Source: Chamaecyparis obtusa (lineage: Eukaryota > Streptophyta > Pinopsida > Cupressales > Cupressaceae). Taken from it: a stretch of DNA of 64,000 nt. Shown here piece after piece: positions 1 to 11,012 of the stretch. The translations under genes were made by a program, and so were the position numbers. Where the stretch lies: NCBI GenBank assembly GCA_027943335.1, contig BSBK01008425.1, positions 62,001 to 126,000 of the forward strand, given 5' to 3'. Each line of letters begins with the position of its first letter. Within the stretch, counting starts at the first letter, position 1. The notes beneath the pieces were generated by a model, which was given only the letters and a program-made list of their open reading frames with translations, ran no database searches and was not told where the DNA came from.

Positions 1-1
1 T

Positions 2-880
2 GATGTTCCTTCTATTGGTAAATTAACTTTTTATGTTTCTTTCATTGGTGATTTCAATAGGAGAACATGGGTTTATTTTCATAAGAGTAGAGTTGAAGTT
101 TTTAGTCATTTCAAAGAATTTAAAGAAATGATTTCACTACAGACTGGAAAGAAGATAGAATGTTTAAGGGAAGATGATGGTCATGAATACTGCTCCAATG
201 ATTTTGACACATTTTGTAAAGATTGTGGTGTCCAAAGACAAAATATGACTTCGTATTCTCCACAACAAAATGGATTTGCATAAAGAATGAATAAGACCTT
301 GATGGAGAAGGACATGAGTATGTTGAGTGGTAGAGAACTAGAGCAAAATTTCTGGATGAGGTTGTAGCCACTACCTTCTACCTAATAAATAGGTCTCCTA
401 CTTCATCTTTTGTTGATAAGATACCAATGGAAGGGTGGTTGGGCCACAAGCCTTCACTTAGACAACTAGAGTATTTGGTTGTGAGGTCTATGATCATGTG
501 CTCCAAAGGAGAAGAGGAGAAAATTGGATTAAAAAGTTGTTAAATGTATATTCATTGGATATATTTATGGTGTGAAAGGATACAAGCTTTGGGATCTTGT
601 TGCACGAGATGAATTTTATTCAAAAAGTGTTATTTTTAGAGAAACTAAGCCTTCTTATATTATAGTGCAACCAAAACAAATAGAAGAAAAGAAAGATTTG
701 ATTTAACTACTTGCTACACCTGAGAAAAATGAATCGAGGCCCTTAGAAAGAAAAGAAGTTGGGGAGAGCTCCACGAGTTCTGAATAATCAAAGGAACATG
801 AACTTGAGCTTATTTTTTAATGCCCTACCAAGGAACCTGGGAGGACTAGACACCTAAGCACTAAAGATGCAAGTAATTAA
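2..880 (+). pseudogene. Ty1/copia integrase fragment and IN-RT linker, broken
   Basis: Reading from position 2 gives a continuous copia integrase core without its N-terminus: RRTWVYFHKS near 58-90, then QTGKKIECLREDDGHEYCS, then SYSPQQNGF. Integrase inserts the cDNA copy into host DNA using a D-D-E triad. The second Asp region is present near 165-180, but the codon at 281-283, where the family has the catalytic Glu before RMN, is a TAA stop. Homology continues (TLMEKDMSMLSGRELEQNFW, then a frameshifted NRSPTSSFVDK) and decays through the IN-RT linker to about 880. The left part lies outside the window. RT does not follow directly; a copia RT end and RNase H in the same orientation resume at about 19777, so this is probably the front part of that element. 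Family assignment is firm; the pairing is inference. Confidence 0.9.
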
Positions 881-3372
881 AAAAAAAATTAATATGAGAT
901 GCATTATTCCATTGCCTATTTCAAATGCATATGTAATAATTTGATGCAACATTATGTGAATGTAAATCCGTTATCTAATCCTATGTCCCCACAGGTTCCC
1001 CAATGTCACTACTAAGGCAACATTATCTAACTAATTAATCATTCATTAATGTATGCATTAACTTAAGAACTATGTGAATCTATGTTCATTTTAATGCACC
1101 AAATCAAAATTTCTAATTCATTCGTTCTTTATAAATCAACCATCTATCATTACTAATCAAATTACTATCTCATTTAATTGATTCATAACTATTCATTGTT
1201 TACAATTTCAATTACTATTCTATCATTTCATAATAATTCCTTTTGAGCATTAAATCAAGAGATACCATTTCTTTCTTTTCTAACATTCTTCTAGATACAT
1301 CGAAACATAAGTATACGTAAGTTCATTTCATTTACAGATGGATAACATAAGGAGATAAAATAAATATGAACAAATAACATATTCAACTTCTTTTAATGCT
1401 TATAACATATCCAAATTACAATATAATCCTTTCCCTTTCTTTTCACCTGGAACTACCCCTTCCCATTTACATTACTTTGAATCAATATACATCAATATGC
1501 CATATACATATGACAAATTTTATGAGATTACAATTACATGAATACATATACATAAGTACATCTCAACATGATGCAAAATATAATTTGAAGTCTTCAAAAC
1601 TAAAAATATAGAAGGGAACGTGTGCAAGGATCATCTATGAGACCACAAAAAGTACCTCAATACAACTAATATTAGCCACCCAACCACGTGGAACCAATAG
1701 GCCCACTCCTTGGAGCTAGGACATAGAAACCAAGGCCCACACAATGGGAAACAACTAGGACATGCCTATGGTGGTAAAACCCTTCCCCAAAACAAAGCAA
1801 GAAACATAAATAGACATCAAGTCAAGTAGGACTACCAGAACCATAAGAAATCAAGTGTAGGGACTATAGGTTACATGCTAGGTGATTTTCATCACATATT
1901 CATCACCCCTTGGGTTTTCCTAGCTAGCCTCTCTCGGCCCCAACCCCCAAGTAAGCACATGCAAAATTGAACACCTTTCATGAAGACAAGGTTGTTCAAT
2001 TTTTGTCATCACAAAGGAACCTTCTCTCACTCCCATCCCTAGTCTATACTAGCACTAGTGACATGGGAAATACATCAATTAATCTTGTTTGGTGTGTTTC
2101 CCCCCCATTCTTAGCTAATTTATTAAGATTATCACTTTATTAAGACAACTCAAAATGGGTTATCCTAGCTAGTTGCTTTAGGCCCCGACCCCCATTGAGA
2201 GCCACTCATCTAGTGTACCTAGGTTATCTACCCACAAAAAACATGAAAGAATTAAGAATCATATCATATCATAAAACATGTCATTATAACATCACAACAT
2301 CATTTAATCAAGTTTAGGTGATCACTACTTGTCCCTAATCCACCAGACAACCCTAAATCCTAATTTGGCATTCATATGGATTCAAAATGTAAAAGAAGGC
2401 ATAAATATGTATCTAAGATGGTATCATGACAATATTCAATGTATACAAAGATCAAATGCATTAGAAAACAAACCCTAACAACCTCTGGTATCCATTAATG
2501 CCCTAAAAATCCAAAAAGACCTTAAAATTGATCTTCTAGGCAAACCACACACTTGCAAGATGAAGAGACACACTTATAGGATGCAAAGATGCACTTGAAG
2601 GCTGGAAAGACACACTTGTACCAATAAATCAACACACTTACACTATCCATTCAATGTAATTGCATAATTTATTCAACATAGCTACATAATTGAATCAACA
2701 CACTTGTATAGTGAAACAACACACTTGGGCATATAAATAACACACACACATAATATATCAATGCACTTGATGCAATGAATCAACACACTCATAGGTATAA
2801 AGCTACACATTTGACTAACAAACTTTGAAAAAAGAAAATGAAAGTCCAAATTGATCTCGCGACTAAAACTAGGCAAACTTGACACCCTGGAAGCAAAATC
2901 CGAGGAAGACCCAATTGAGATATCCTCAAAACCCTTCAAAAACACCAATAAAATCCATCCTATACATAAGATCAATTTATAATTTCAATCCGGAACAAAC
3001 ACAGGTTTAGGTTTCAAAATAGAAAAATACAATACAGAATGATCCATAATCACATACAATTACTTGTTATGGATGTCTACTACATCCTAAACATGGTAAA
3101 ATCATAGAGAAATAATTTTAGCATCATTATCAACTCATAACACATTCCATTTATCATAAACTATCAAAATACATCAAACAATACATAGAAAACACATATT
3201 TCAAAACTAAATAAAGGATCTCTTTCTAGGAATAGATCCTACCTGGAGTCTTACAGAGAATCCTTGATAGAATAGACCTCATAGATTCCAATAAAGCCAA
3301 TAGGTGATCACTATCCTACATAATAGGCTCCAACAATTACAATCCTTCAGAAGATTCCTGAGAAACCAATTA
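881..3372. other. Unassigned AT-rich DNA between copia and Tat-A
   Basis: No protein family is recognisable in any frame; the short ORFs here look random. Two stretches resemble each other: GGGTTTTCCTAGCTAGCC near 1912 and GGGTTATCCTAGCTAG near 2157, each followed by GGCCCC(A/G)ACCCCC, suggesting an old internal duplication or two LTR-like pieces. A degenerate minisatellite occupies about 2530-2815. The segment lies where the missing RT half of the copia element would be expected but does not encode it, so it is probably another insertion or rearranged flank. Confidence 0.6.
2530..2815. repeat. Degenerate minisatellite with ACACACTTG core
   Basis: About ten irregularly spaced copies (roughly 20-35 bp apart) of a core like CAACACACTTG or GACACACTT, for example near 2532, 2567, 2612, 2632, 2697, 2722 and 2783, separated by variable AT-rich spacers. 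It looks like an old, diverged short tandem array. No function is evident. Confidence 0.6.
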
Positions 3373-3803
3373 TGTGTGTGAATTTTGTGTCCTTGCCAGA
3401 CCCTATGAGGGTCCACCTTGCTTCTTGTGGATTTGAGCACTTGATACATTTACCCGAGATTAGGGTAAATCATGGACTTTTGACTACTCTAATTGAGAGA
3501 TTTCACTCGGAGACCCATACATTCCACCTGCTGAATGGGGAGATCACTGTTACCCCTAAGGATGTGTATCGTATACTACGCATTCCTTTTCATGCAGGTC
3601 GGCGACCAGAGTATGTGAGTTCGGGGAACTCAGTTCTATTAGCTTTCAGACGTCTCTTCAGAGATGATACTTAGATGACTGCTTCCATTTCTTGGGAGAC
3701 CTTAGTGCAAAGATATGGACAGATGCACCAGCTAGAGTGCATCATTTTTGGGATGATTGGTGGTATTATCATGTCTGACCGTCAACAGATCTACAATAGA
3801 TTT
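3373..3803 (+). pseudogene. Plant mobile domain (PMD, aminotransferase-like) fragment in an LTR
   Basis: A plus-strand reading frame of 100 codons (stop at about 3672) with the PMD signature: VNHGLLTTLIERFHSETHTF, FHLLNGEITVTPKDVYRIL and LRIPF. PMD proteins occur as host MAIL/MAIN-type genes and in many plant transposons. After the stop the same frame continues to about 3803 (IIFGMIGGIIMSDRQQ). It begins within the LTR terminal motif TGTGTGTGAATTTTGT and ends where LTR identity resumes (GATTTGAATGC), replacing about 175-190 bp present in the other LTR (17953-18129). It runs antisense to the element. Only an N-terminal part of a PMD is present, so it is a captured or recombined fragment, not a gene. 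Confidence 0.7.
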
Positions 3804-6800
3804 GAATGCAAAATCTAGATATGAGATGAATGCAAATTAATCTTCTTCTTTTTTAGTTTTCTGTGCAATAATATGAGAAATGATATGAAATCTAATCTAT
3901 ATGAAAAACTGATATGCAATGATTCTAAGAATTGATATGAAAAACAAAATTGATCTCACAAACATGGTTGATTCGCAAAGAAGCTTCAGATACCAATTCG
4001 CCAGCATAAGTTTGCAAATTATGAGATGATTTGTGAAGAGTTGAAGCCTTGATTTTATAGAAATCTAGGGCTTTGGAGGTGCATGGAAAAAGCCATAAAT
4101 CACTCTAGTTGATTTTTGAGTCAACAAGGAATTAAAGATAGTTAACTCACAAATAATCATGCAAAAATAGCTTTTTGATTTAAATCAGAAGTTGAGATCA
4201 GCTTTTAACTCAAAAGAGAGTTGAGTTTATTTTTAAAACAATTTGAATTGATTTTCTGATTTATAGTTTAACTACTTTTTGGATGTGCATAATTAATTAT
4301 GAATTAAATAAATAAATAAAGTGATTTATCCTCAACTTAACTGATTTTTGAAAATAAAACAATTGATTTATGGGTTAATCAATTATTAAATCAAACTTTT
4401 ATTCAAAAACTATATTATTAAATATGACAATTGACATTAATTAATTAAATAAGAATTCAATCAATTAGTCATAAGATATTTGATTTATTGCCAAAATGGA
4501 ATAATATAATTTAGGAATAAATATAATTAAATCTAATTAAATAATTAAGTGGTAGTAATAAATCTAATTAATTAAATATTTAGAAAATATTCAATTAATC
4601 AAACTTTAGGATAAATAGGATTTATCGCCAAATAATTATTAAATTAAAGATAATTAGGATTACTAGGAATATTCCCCGATGCAGAATTTGAGATAATCAA
4701 TTATGATTCGATAATGTGTCAATGTGCCTTAGGTTAGGACTTCGATGTCGATTTCGTTCGATGTGTCGATATAGGAGATTAATGAACCTATAGCCCATTT
4801 TTGAGGTATTACATTTTGCCCCTCTTTGAATTACTGTGCGAAGCGCAGTGGTTCAAAGATAGTCTATGTATGATAAAGATGTTTGAGATTGAAACTGATT
4901 TGAAAGATGAACCGATTCTGAGATAGAAATCGATTGAAAGATTTGAAGATGTTAGGTCTTGAATGACCAAAGATAATGTTAACTATAACAACAATGAACC
5001 GGTGAGTGCCAAAATGCTTGATTCTGAACCTTATGATTGCGAAGAAGTGAGTGACTGATTCCAGACTTGATTGTCCTTGTATGAATCACATTGGTATCAC
5101 ATATGAACCCTTCAGTTATCGAAGAACCAAGGAAATAACACTGATGAACCGATGAGCTGATACAATCTACAAGATAGATTAGGATACCAGATTGATATGG
5201 ATCTCGATGAATTTGATATGCCCCAAGCGATGATAGATTTTCCCCAAGCGACGAGGACTTTTGATGAGTCAGCAGCTAGATGTGGTTGTTGTCTTGATTA
5301 CTGAGGAAAGATTGATAGACAAAATTAGATTTACAGACTTGAATGATATGTAGTACCATTGCCCCTTCGGGATTAAAATCAAAATTTGACAAGAAAAGTC
5401 AGTGTTGAATGGTTTAGAAGCATGTTAATTGATTTGAGAAGTGGTTATACATGTCCGAGAATGCATTCTGCATTATTTAGAGGTCCTGGAGACCAAGTTT
5501 GACTAGGTTAAACCATGGATTGACCATGGGTGACCAAGTTGAAATTGTGATAGTTTGATGTAAGATAATCAGTTAAGTTGAATTATAGATTTCTGTGGTG
5601 ATAGAAGGTTGATTATGCAAGTAGTTAATAATATGAATGATCACAAATTTTGATTTTGATCCCAAAAAAGGATTCCACTTGATGTTTCATTGGAGGAACC
5701 TTCGTGTGAGATTCAACTCTTGTTAGATTTGAAGATGCGATTTGAAGAATCATTTAAGCATTGAAGTTTAGCCAACCATTGCGAGATCATGCAAACATGC
5801 AAAATGCAAAGAGACATGCAAAATGAAATGCAACCTAAGACCTAGGACCTAGTCACTGATCATGTGTCGGTCGTTTGTCATCATTGAATTTTTAGGTAAC
5901 TGGATAAATCAATACAATGCCCACTAGTTATGAAACTATAGACATATGAATATCAATTTATATGTGCAGGAATCAATACAACACCCACTGATTAGGAAAC
6001 CACAGATATATGAATATTGATTTTATTTTCAGAATGTCAGATTAGATATAAGCACCAAGGCACAAACGCCAGGATGACCTGAATATCATGTCCATTTTGA
6101 TATAGAAATTTGTATAAGCATCAAAACATAGACGTCATGATGACCAGAATACACCTTGCATTACAAACACATCAAACAGTCAAGAGATTATTCTAAATCC
6201 AATGTGAATTACCCGTAGTGACCCTTTGTCATTCACATCCTTAGGTAAGATTGTGTTTCATAGTAGGAGAAAGAACTCACTCAAAAAGACAACAGTTAGA
6301 TCAAACTTCCTTGAATTTTTTGGGTATTAATGGTCGAGGTACGCATGGCCATCCAATTCGAGATAGAGGCTCTTACAGTCGGACACCATTTCAATCCAGA
6401 ATTTCCAAAGTTGTTAGATTTTCACATACAAGCAGAAGACAAAGAAAAAATTATGCCCCCAGTCATCACTCTCTAAATCCTGTAAAGGACATCATCGAAG
6501 AGCTCGAAGGACATAATATGCAAAAATCTCAATGTGAATCAGTAAGCGTACAAGGAGATAAAAGCATGTAAAAAGCATAGATCATTTTCATTTTGAGTTT
6601 GATGTTGATTGCATTGTTGTAGATGCCAAATCCTTTCTGGAGACAAGACTGACTGACTGACTCAAATGAAGCTTCAAAGGACTCTGACTGGATACGATAC
6701 ATCTAAGATACATTGGAGGCCATAGGATATGACTTTGTGCCCCCAAGTTTGAACATTGATTGGATACAGACACTTGAGCTAATTGGTGTACAGACCGACT

Positions 6801-6998
6801 TATTGAAAATAGGAATGCAGAAACAAACCGGGAGATATGTACAAACTAAAGCAAGACTGAAAGCTGGGAAAGACCAAGATTGTGTTGATAGATGGAGTGT
6901 TTTGAAACAAGTGGCACCCGTTTGCCGGGTTTTCACCATCTTGGCAGAGATTCTATTTTTGCTACCAAGGCGCCTGTTTCCAAATTTTCACCAAGGCA
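3373..6998 (-). repeat. Tat-A 3' LTR, about 3.6 kb, chimeric
   Basis: The 3804-5442 part matches 18130-19776 with only scattered differences and a small indel (near 4660 versus 18985). Both copies end, in element orientation, in AATTCACACACA. The start is taken as TGCCTTGGTGAAAATTTGG on the minus strand at 6998, because a polypurine tract directly precedes it; 5443-6998 has no counterpart in the truncated 5' LTR, so this end is inferred. At the other end, 3389-3803 is replaced by PMD-like coding sequence. ORFs inside, such as 6251-6571 (+), show no family similarity and look fortuitous. Confidence 0.75.
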
Positions 6999-7020
6999 CT
7001 TTTCTTTTTCTCATTTTTTT
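6999..7020 (-). promoter_or_regulatory. Tat-A polypurine tract (PPT)
   Basis: On the minus strand a run of A and G (AATGAGAAAAAGAAAAG) directly precedes TGCCTTGG, the proposed 3' LTR start. PPTs prime plus-strand cDNA synthesis. The surrounding 7000-7075 is very T-rich on the plus strand, so the exact edge is uncertain. Confidence 0.55.
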
Positions 7021-7169
7021 TGTTGTATTTTTCAATTTTTTGTACTTTTGATATTTTTTTTACTTTTTTTTTGAATCATCAAGGCACCTATTGCTAGGTT
7101 TTCAACAAGATGTTCATTTTTTCAAGACTTTTTCCAATTTTTATAATTTTTTAGGACATTTTACCATAG

Positions 7170-8340
7170 ACTGAATGCCTTAGGCATAGAATTTCTTCAG
7201 ATGGAGAACGTTGATTAGTTCTCGAAGCTGTTCTCCTTCAGTCGTTGAGAGTTGATAGGCACCAGAGCCAAAAGTAGCAGTGATAGCAAAGGGACCCAAC
7301 CAGTTGGGTTCAAACTTCCCCTTGCGTTCTTAATGTGATTGATTTTTAGGATTCTCTCTCAAGACTAGATCACCAACCTGAAATTCTCTATGTCTGACTT
7401 TCTTGTTGTAACCTCTAGACATTCTCTTTTGGTATACTCTGAGATGATCATACACTGCTTGTTTGCACTCATCTAGTAGTTCAAGCTCTTGCAACCTAGA
7501 TACTATGTAGTCATCATTAGTTACTAGACCATGCATTCTGATTCTTAGTGATGGGATTTCAATCTCAATAGGCAGTACCACTTCAGACCCATAAACTAAA
7601 GTGAAAGGTGTAGCCCCAGTGGGTGTTCTGATACTTGTTCTATAGGCCCAGAGAGCTGGATTGATCATGAGATGCCAGTCTCTTCTTGTTTTATTAACTA
7701 TATGGTGCAAGATTTTCAATAGATTCTTGTTAGAAGCCTCTGCTTTTCCATTCCCTTGAGGATAGTAGATAGATGACCAATGTTGTGTAATCTTGAATTT
7801 GGCACATAAATCATCTAGATCTTTGTTCTTGAATTATCCACCGTTATCTGTGATTATGGAATGAGGTATCCCATATCTGCATATGATATAGTTCAATATG
7901 AACATAGATATTTGCTTTCTAGTTGCTTATGTCAAAGGGATCAGTTCTACCTATTTTGTAAAATAATCTGTAGCTGTGATTATATGGGTATGTCCATTAG
8001 AAGAATGAGGATGTATAGCTCCTATAAGATCAAATGCCCATTGGTGAAAAGACCATTGTGTAGTAAAGGGAATTAGATCTCTCCCTGGAGCATGAATTAA
8101 GTTGCCATGCACTTGGCACTTTTGATAGTTTTTAGCAAACTTGATAGACTCTTTCTCCATTTTAGGCCAATAGTACCCAGCCCTAATAAGTTTTTGAGCT
8201 AGTGTTAAACCATTCAAGTGTGACCCACAAATACCATCACAGACTTCCTCTAACGCACATTGAGACTCTTCCTGTTCTAAACATCTAAGTAGTGTATCAT
8301 CTAGACCTCATTTGTATAGATCATGACCAATGATGACATA
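7170..8340 (-). pseudogene. Tat-A integrase, broken
   Basis: Minus-strand integrase of the gypsy type. From 8340 down: a degenerate N-terminal zinc-binding part (HLNGLTLAQKLIRAGYYWPK, then NYQKCQVHGN), catalytic core WAFDLIGAIHPHSS with the first Asp, HSIITDNGG with the second Asp followed by an in-frame stop, and YYPQGNGKAEASNKNLL with the Glu. The C-terminal part (WAYRTSIRTPTGATPFTLVYG, GDLVLRENPKN, then NWLGPFAITATFGSGAYQL in a shifted frame) runs to about 7170. No chromodomain is seen, as expected for Tat. At least three stops interrupt it, including one after ATDYFTK near 7950 and one after NPKNQSH near 7330. Confidence 0.9.
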
Positions 8341-9000
8341 TCAGGATGCATTACAGATAAGGTATCTCTTTTCATGGTGGTTGAAGGTATCGGGAATGAT
8401 TTGATCTTGGAGATAGGAAAATAGGTTTTTGTATCTGGATGAATCATGACCAACAATAGTGCAGATCATGCAGGTTTTGGGGGAATCATATGTAGGATAA
8501 GATAGTGCTTCCACCAAGAACTCGTAGCGTAGCTTATGTTCAGGCTGTTGTAATAGAGTAGATAGCATTGCCATTGCATCAACAACCTTATTCTTTGTTC
8601 TAGGTATTTGCTCAAATGTGATAGAAAAGAAATACTTATTTAGATCATCTACCATTCTTTTATAAGGAATGAGCTTTTCATCTTTAGTCTGGTACACATC
8701 ATTGACTTGATGGATAACAAGTTGAGAGGCTCCTTGAATGTGTAGCTCTGTCACTCTCCATTCAATTGCTAGTTTCATGTCATTAAGAAGGGCTTCATAT
8801 TCTGCAATATTGTTTGTGCAAGGGAACTTTAATCTGAATGCTTTTGGGATTGAGTATCCTTGAGGAGTTATGAACAATATGCCTACTCTTGATCCATTTT
8901 GTGTATAGGAGCTGTCAAAGAATAACTGCCATTCTCTAGAAGAAAGAGTCATGATAGAGGAATCTAGAAATTCCATTTGCATTGGTGTATCATCAATCAT
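8341..9000 (-). CDS. Tat-A archaeal-type RNase H (aRNH)
   Basis: A 219-codon open frame on the minus strand. WQLFFDSSYTQNGSRVGIL (about residues 22-42) holds the first acidic residue, NNIAEYEALLNDMKLAIEW (about 64-82) the Glu helix, and SQLVIHQVNDVYQTKDEKL (about 93-112) the third strand; FEQIPRTKNKVVDAMAML carries the last Asp. This is the extra RNase H acquired by the Tat lineage, thought to take over template cleavage. It lies between the gypsy RNase H (9049-9567) and integrase, the usual Tat position. The ATG is internal to the ancestral polyprotein and only marks the open stretch; stops separate it from both neighbours. Confidence 0.9.
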   Translation of the reverse strand: MIDDTPMQMEFLDSSIMTLSSREWQLFFDSSYTQNGSRVGILFITPQGYSIPKAFRLKFPCTNNIAEYEALLNDMKLAIEWRVTELHIQGASQLVIHQVNDVYQTKDEKLIPYKRMVDDLNKYFFSITFEQIPRTKNKVVDAMAMLSTLLQQPEHKLRYEFLVEALSYPTYDSPKTCMICTIVGHDSSRYKNLFSYLQDQIIPDTFNHHEKRYLICNAS

Positions 9001-9048
9001 AGGTGCATCTGCTAATTGATCAACAATAACCTATCCTTTGATAGCTTT

Positions 9049-9567
9049 TCATTCCACATATTCAATGTCAAATTCACTTAAGAGCATGATCCATTTAGCT
9101 AATCTACTTGTGAGGGCAGCTTTGCTTAGTAGGTACTTGAGTGGATCAATTTTAGCTACCAAATGTGTGGTATGAGCTAACATATAATGTCTCGGTTTCT
9201 GTGATGCAAAGATCACAGCTAGACAAACTTTCTCAATCATTGAATAGTTCTTTTCATATGCAACCAATGTTCTACTAATATAGTATATAGCTCTTTCCTT
9301 TTTGTTCTCATCATGTTGTGCTAGCAATGCCCCCAGTGATGTATCTATAGTAGAGACATATAAGATCAAAGGCTTCCCTGGAATGGGAGGCATCAAGATA
9401 GGAGGATTTGATAGATACTTCTTGATATGGTTAAAGTTGCTCTCACATTCTTCATTCCATGCAAAGGTCACACCTTTATGTAATGTTTTTGTAAAAGGTT
9501 GTGATATGTTTGCTAGTTGAGATATGAAGTGTCTGATAGATTGAACTCTTCCTTGCAATGTCCTCAT
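9049..9567 (-). CDS. Tat-A gypsy RNase H with RT connection
   Basis: A 172-codon minus-strand frame beginning in the RT connection (RHFISQLANISQPFTKTLHK, then FAWNEECESNFNHIKKYL) and continuing into RNase H: PLILYVSTIDTSLGALLAQH (Asp near residue 77), RAIYYISRTLVAYEKNYSMIEK with the Glu, and a mutated HY-type helix YMLAHTTHLVAKIDPLKYLL. It ends in the tether LTSRLAKWIMLLSEFDIEYVE. It degrades the RNA strand during reverse transcription. It overlaps the end of the RT frame by four bases, the two being separated by a stop and frameshift in what was one polyprotein. Confidence 0.9.
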   Translation of the reverse strand: MRTLQGRVQSIRHFISQLANISQPFTKTLHKGVTFAWNEECESNFNHIKKYLSNPPILMPPIPGKPLILYVSTIDTSLGALLAQHDENKKERAIYYISRTLVAYEKNYSMIEKVCLAVIFASQKPRHYMLAHTTHLVAKIDPLKYLLSKAALTSRLAKWIMLLSEFDIEYVE

Positions 9568-10421
9568 TTGACTGATGTTTTTTTTGGAGGTTGCATCTCC
9601 ATGATAGCCTTCACTTTAGCTGGATCAACTTCAATGCCCTTCTTTGAAACTATGTATCCTAAGAGCTTTCCAGAAGTGACGCCAAAAGAACACTTCTTAG
9701 GATTTAGTCTGAGACTAAATTTTTCCATTATGTCTAGTATCTTGCTCAAGTCATTTAGATGTTCAGCTCTAATCATAGATTTTTCAAAAGTATCATCAAC
9801 ATAATCTTCCATAGTCCTATGCATCATGTCATGAAAAATAGATGTCATGGCTCTTTGATATGTAGCACCAACATTTTTAAGCCCAAATGGCATGACATTC
9901 CAACAAAAGGTGCCCCATGCACATGTGAAAGCAGTTTTCTCTTGATCCTCTAGAGCAATTTTTATTTGATTATACCTAGAAAAACCATCCATTAAAGAAT
10001 ACATCTCAAAGCCCGCAGTCATGTCCACTATCATATCAATGTTAGGTAGTGGAAAATCATCCTTAGGGCATGCTCTATTTACATCTTTGAAATCTATGCA
10101 CACTCTTATAAATTTGTCTGGTTTTGAAATAGGTACAATATTAGAGATCCACTTTGCATAGTCAATAACTCGGATGACTCTGGCTTTCAGGAGCTTCTCT
10201 AATTCAACTTTTACCAAGAGTGCAACATGAGGATGCATCTTTCTCAACTTTTGCTTGATAGGTTTGACATTTGGAGCTATAGATAAATGATGCATTATAA
10301 GATTAGGATCCAACCCTGGCATATCTGAATATTTCCATGCAAAGTTGATCTTCTTTTTTGTTAGGAATGTAGTAAATTTTTTCTTCTCTTCTTCTGATAA
10401 AGATTGTGCTACATGAATCAA
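9564..10421 (-). CDS. Tat-A reverse transcriptase
   Basis: An open frame of 285 codons on the minus strand covering nearly a whole gypsy RT. FAWKYSDMPGLDPNLIMHHL starts it; KWISNIVPISKPDKFIRVCI and DFKDVNRACPKDDFPLPNID are the finger and palm motifs; SLMDGFSRYNQIKIALEDQE and CWNVMPFGLKNVGATYQRAM follow; the catalytic box is EDYVDDTFEKS at about residue 206 (near 9800). KLLGYIVSKKGIEVDPAKVKA is close to the end. The catalytic YVDD is intact, making this the best preserved enzyme of the element, but stops on both sides cut it from the linker (10422-10685) and RNase H. Confidence 0.93.
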   Translation of the reverse strand: MIHVAQSLSEEEKKKFTTFLTKKKINFAWKYSDMPGLDPNLIMHHLSIAPNVKPIKQKLRKMHPHVALLVKVELEKLLKARVIRVIDYAKWISNIVPISKPDKFIRVCIDFKDVNRACPKDDFPLPNIDMIVDMTAGFEMYSLMDGFSRYNQIKIALEDQEKTAFTCAWGTFCWNVMPFGLKNVGATYQRAMTSIFHDMMHRTMEDYVDDTFEKSMIRAEHLNDLSKILDIMEKFSLRLNPKKCSFGVTSGKLLGYIVSKKGIEVDPAKVKAIMEMQPPKKTSVK

Positions 10422-11012
10422 CTATGGTTCTTCTATTGTTCCCAAGTTGATGGATTGAGTGGGCTCAATTAGAACTGGAGATCTATCCTGTAAATGACTC
10501 AGAAGGACATCAAATATCTCATCCTTAGGCACCTCAGAGAGGTTTTCACCATTAGATACATCTTTTATTTTTACTTTTGTAGGTTCTAAGACTTCCACAA
10601 AGTGGTTTTCACCCTCAGAACTCCTTTTCTTTTTATTTTTATTCTTATTTTTCTGACTAAGATACTTGATGTCCGACTCCGTCATGCTAACACTCGGTTA
10701 ACTGATGGAAGTCCTCATAGGCTCAACTACATTGAGATAACAAGCAAGGGCATAGTCATTCGGGAAGGTATAAATACCATGGCTCAGATTTGTGGAGGTT
10801 TGATCAAGAAGTTTAGGATGTTGGATAGTCAAAATGGGGAAAGATTAGGAGATAGTGTTTACGGATATGGATTTGTCATCATTGGTCCTAACCTGACACT
10901 CAAGTTCAAAGGTGATATTACAACTTAAGACATTCAATTCGTGAATAGGCTCAATGTCATTGTGGGAGTCCAATTCAGCCATCGGTGGATCAGACTTGAT
11001 AAGTTCATCATT
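10422..11012 (-). pseudogene. Tat-A protease-RT linker
   Basis: A polar, low-complexity linker of the Tat polyprotein on the minus strand. 10422-10685 is open (87 codons), Lys-rich near its start (KNKNKNKKKRSSEGENHF) and ending INLGTIEEP before a stop, after which the RT frame continues HVAQSLSEEEKKKF. 10686-11012 reads MAELDSHNDIEPIHELNVL in another frame and joins the protease ORF through a frameshift. No catalytic motifs are visible. Plus-strand ORFs over this area are shadows. Confidence 0.75.

Noticed and set aside
881..3372. The missing RT part of the copia element
   Set aside because: None of the RT motifs could be found in any frame on either strand.
5442..5442. Right end of the Tat-A 3' LTR at the point where LTR similarity stops
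   Set aside because: No terminal CA or pyrimidine tract is there; a polypurine tract (minus strand) and TG start are at 6998, and the loss is better placed in the other LTR next to copia.
6251..6571. Plus-strand 106-codon ORF
   Set aside because: It lies antisense inside the proposed Tat-A 3' LTR, is rich in Arg, Ser and His and has no family motif.
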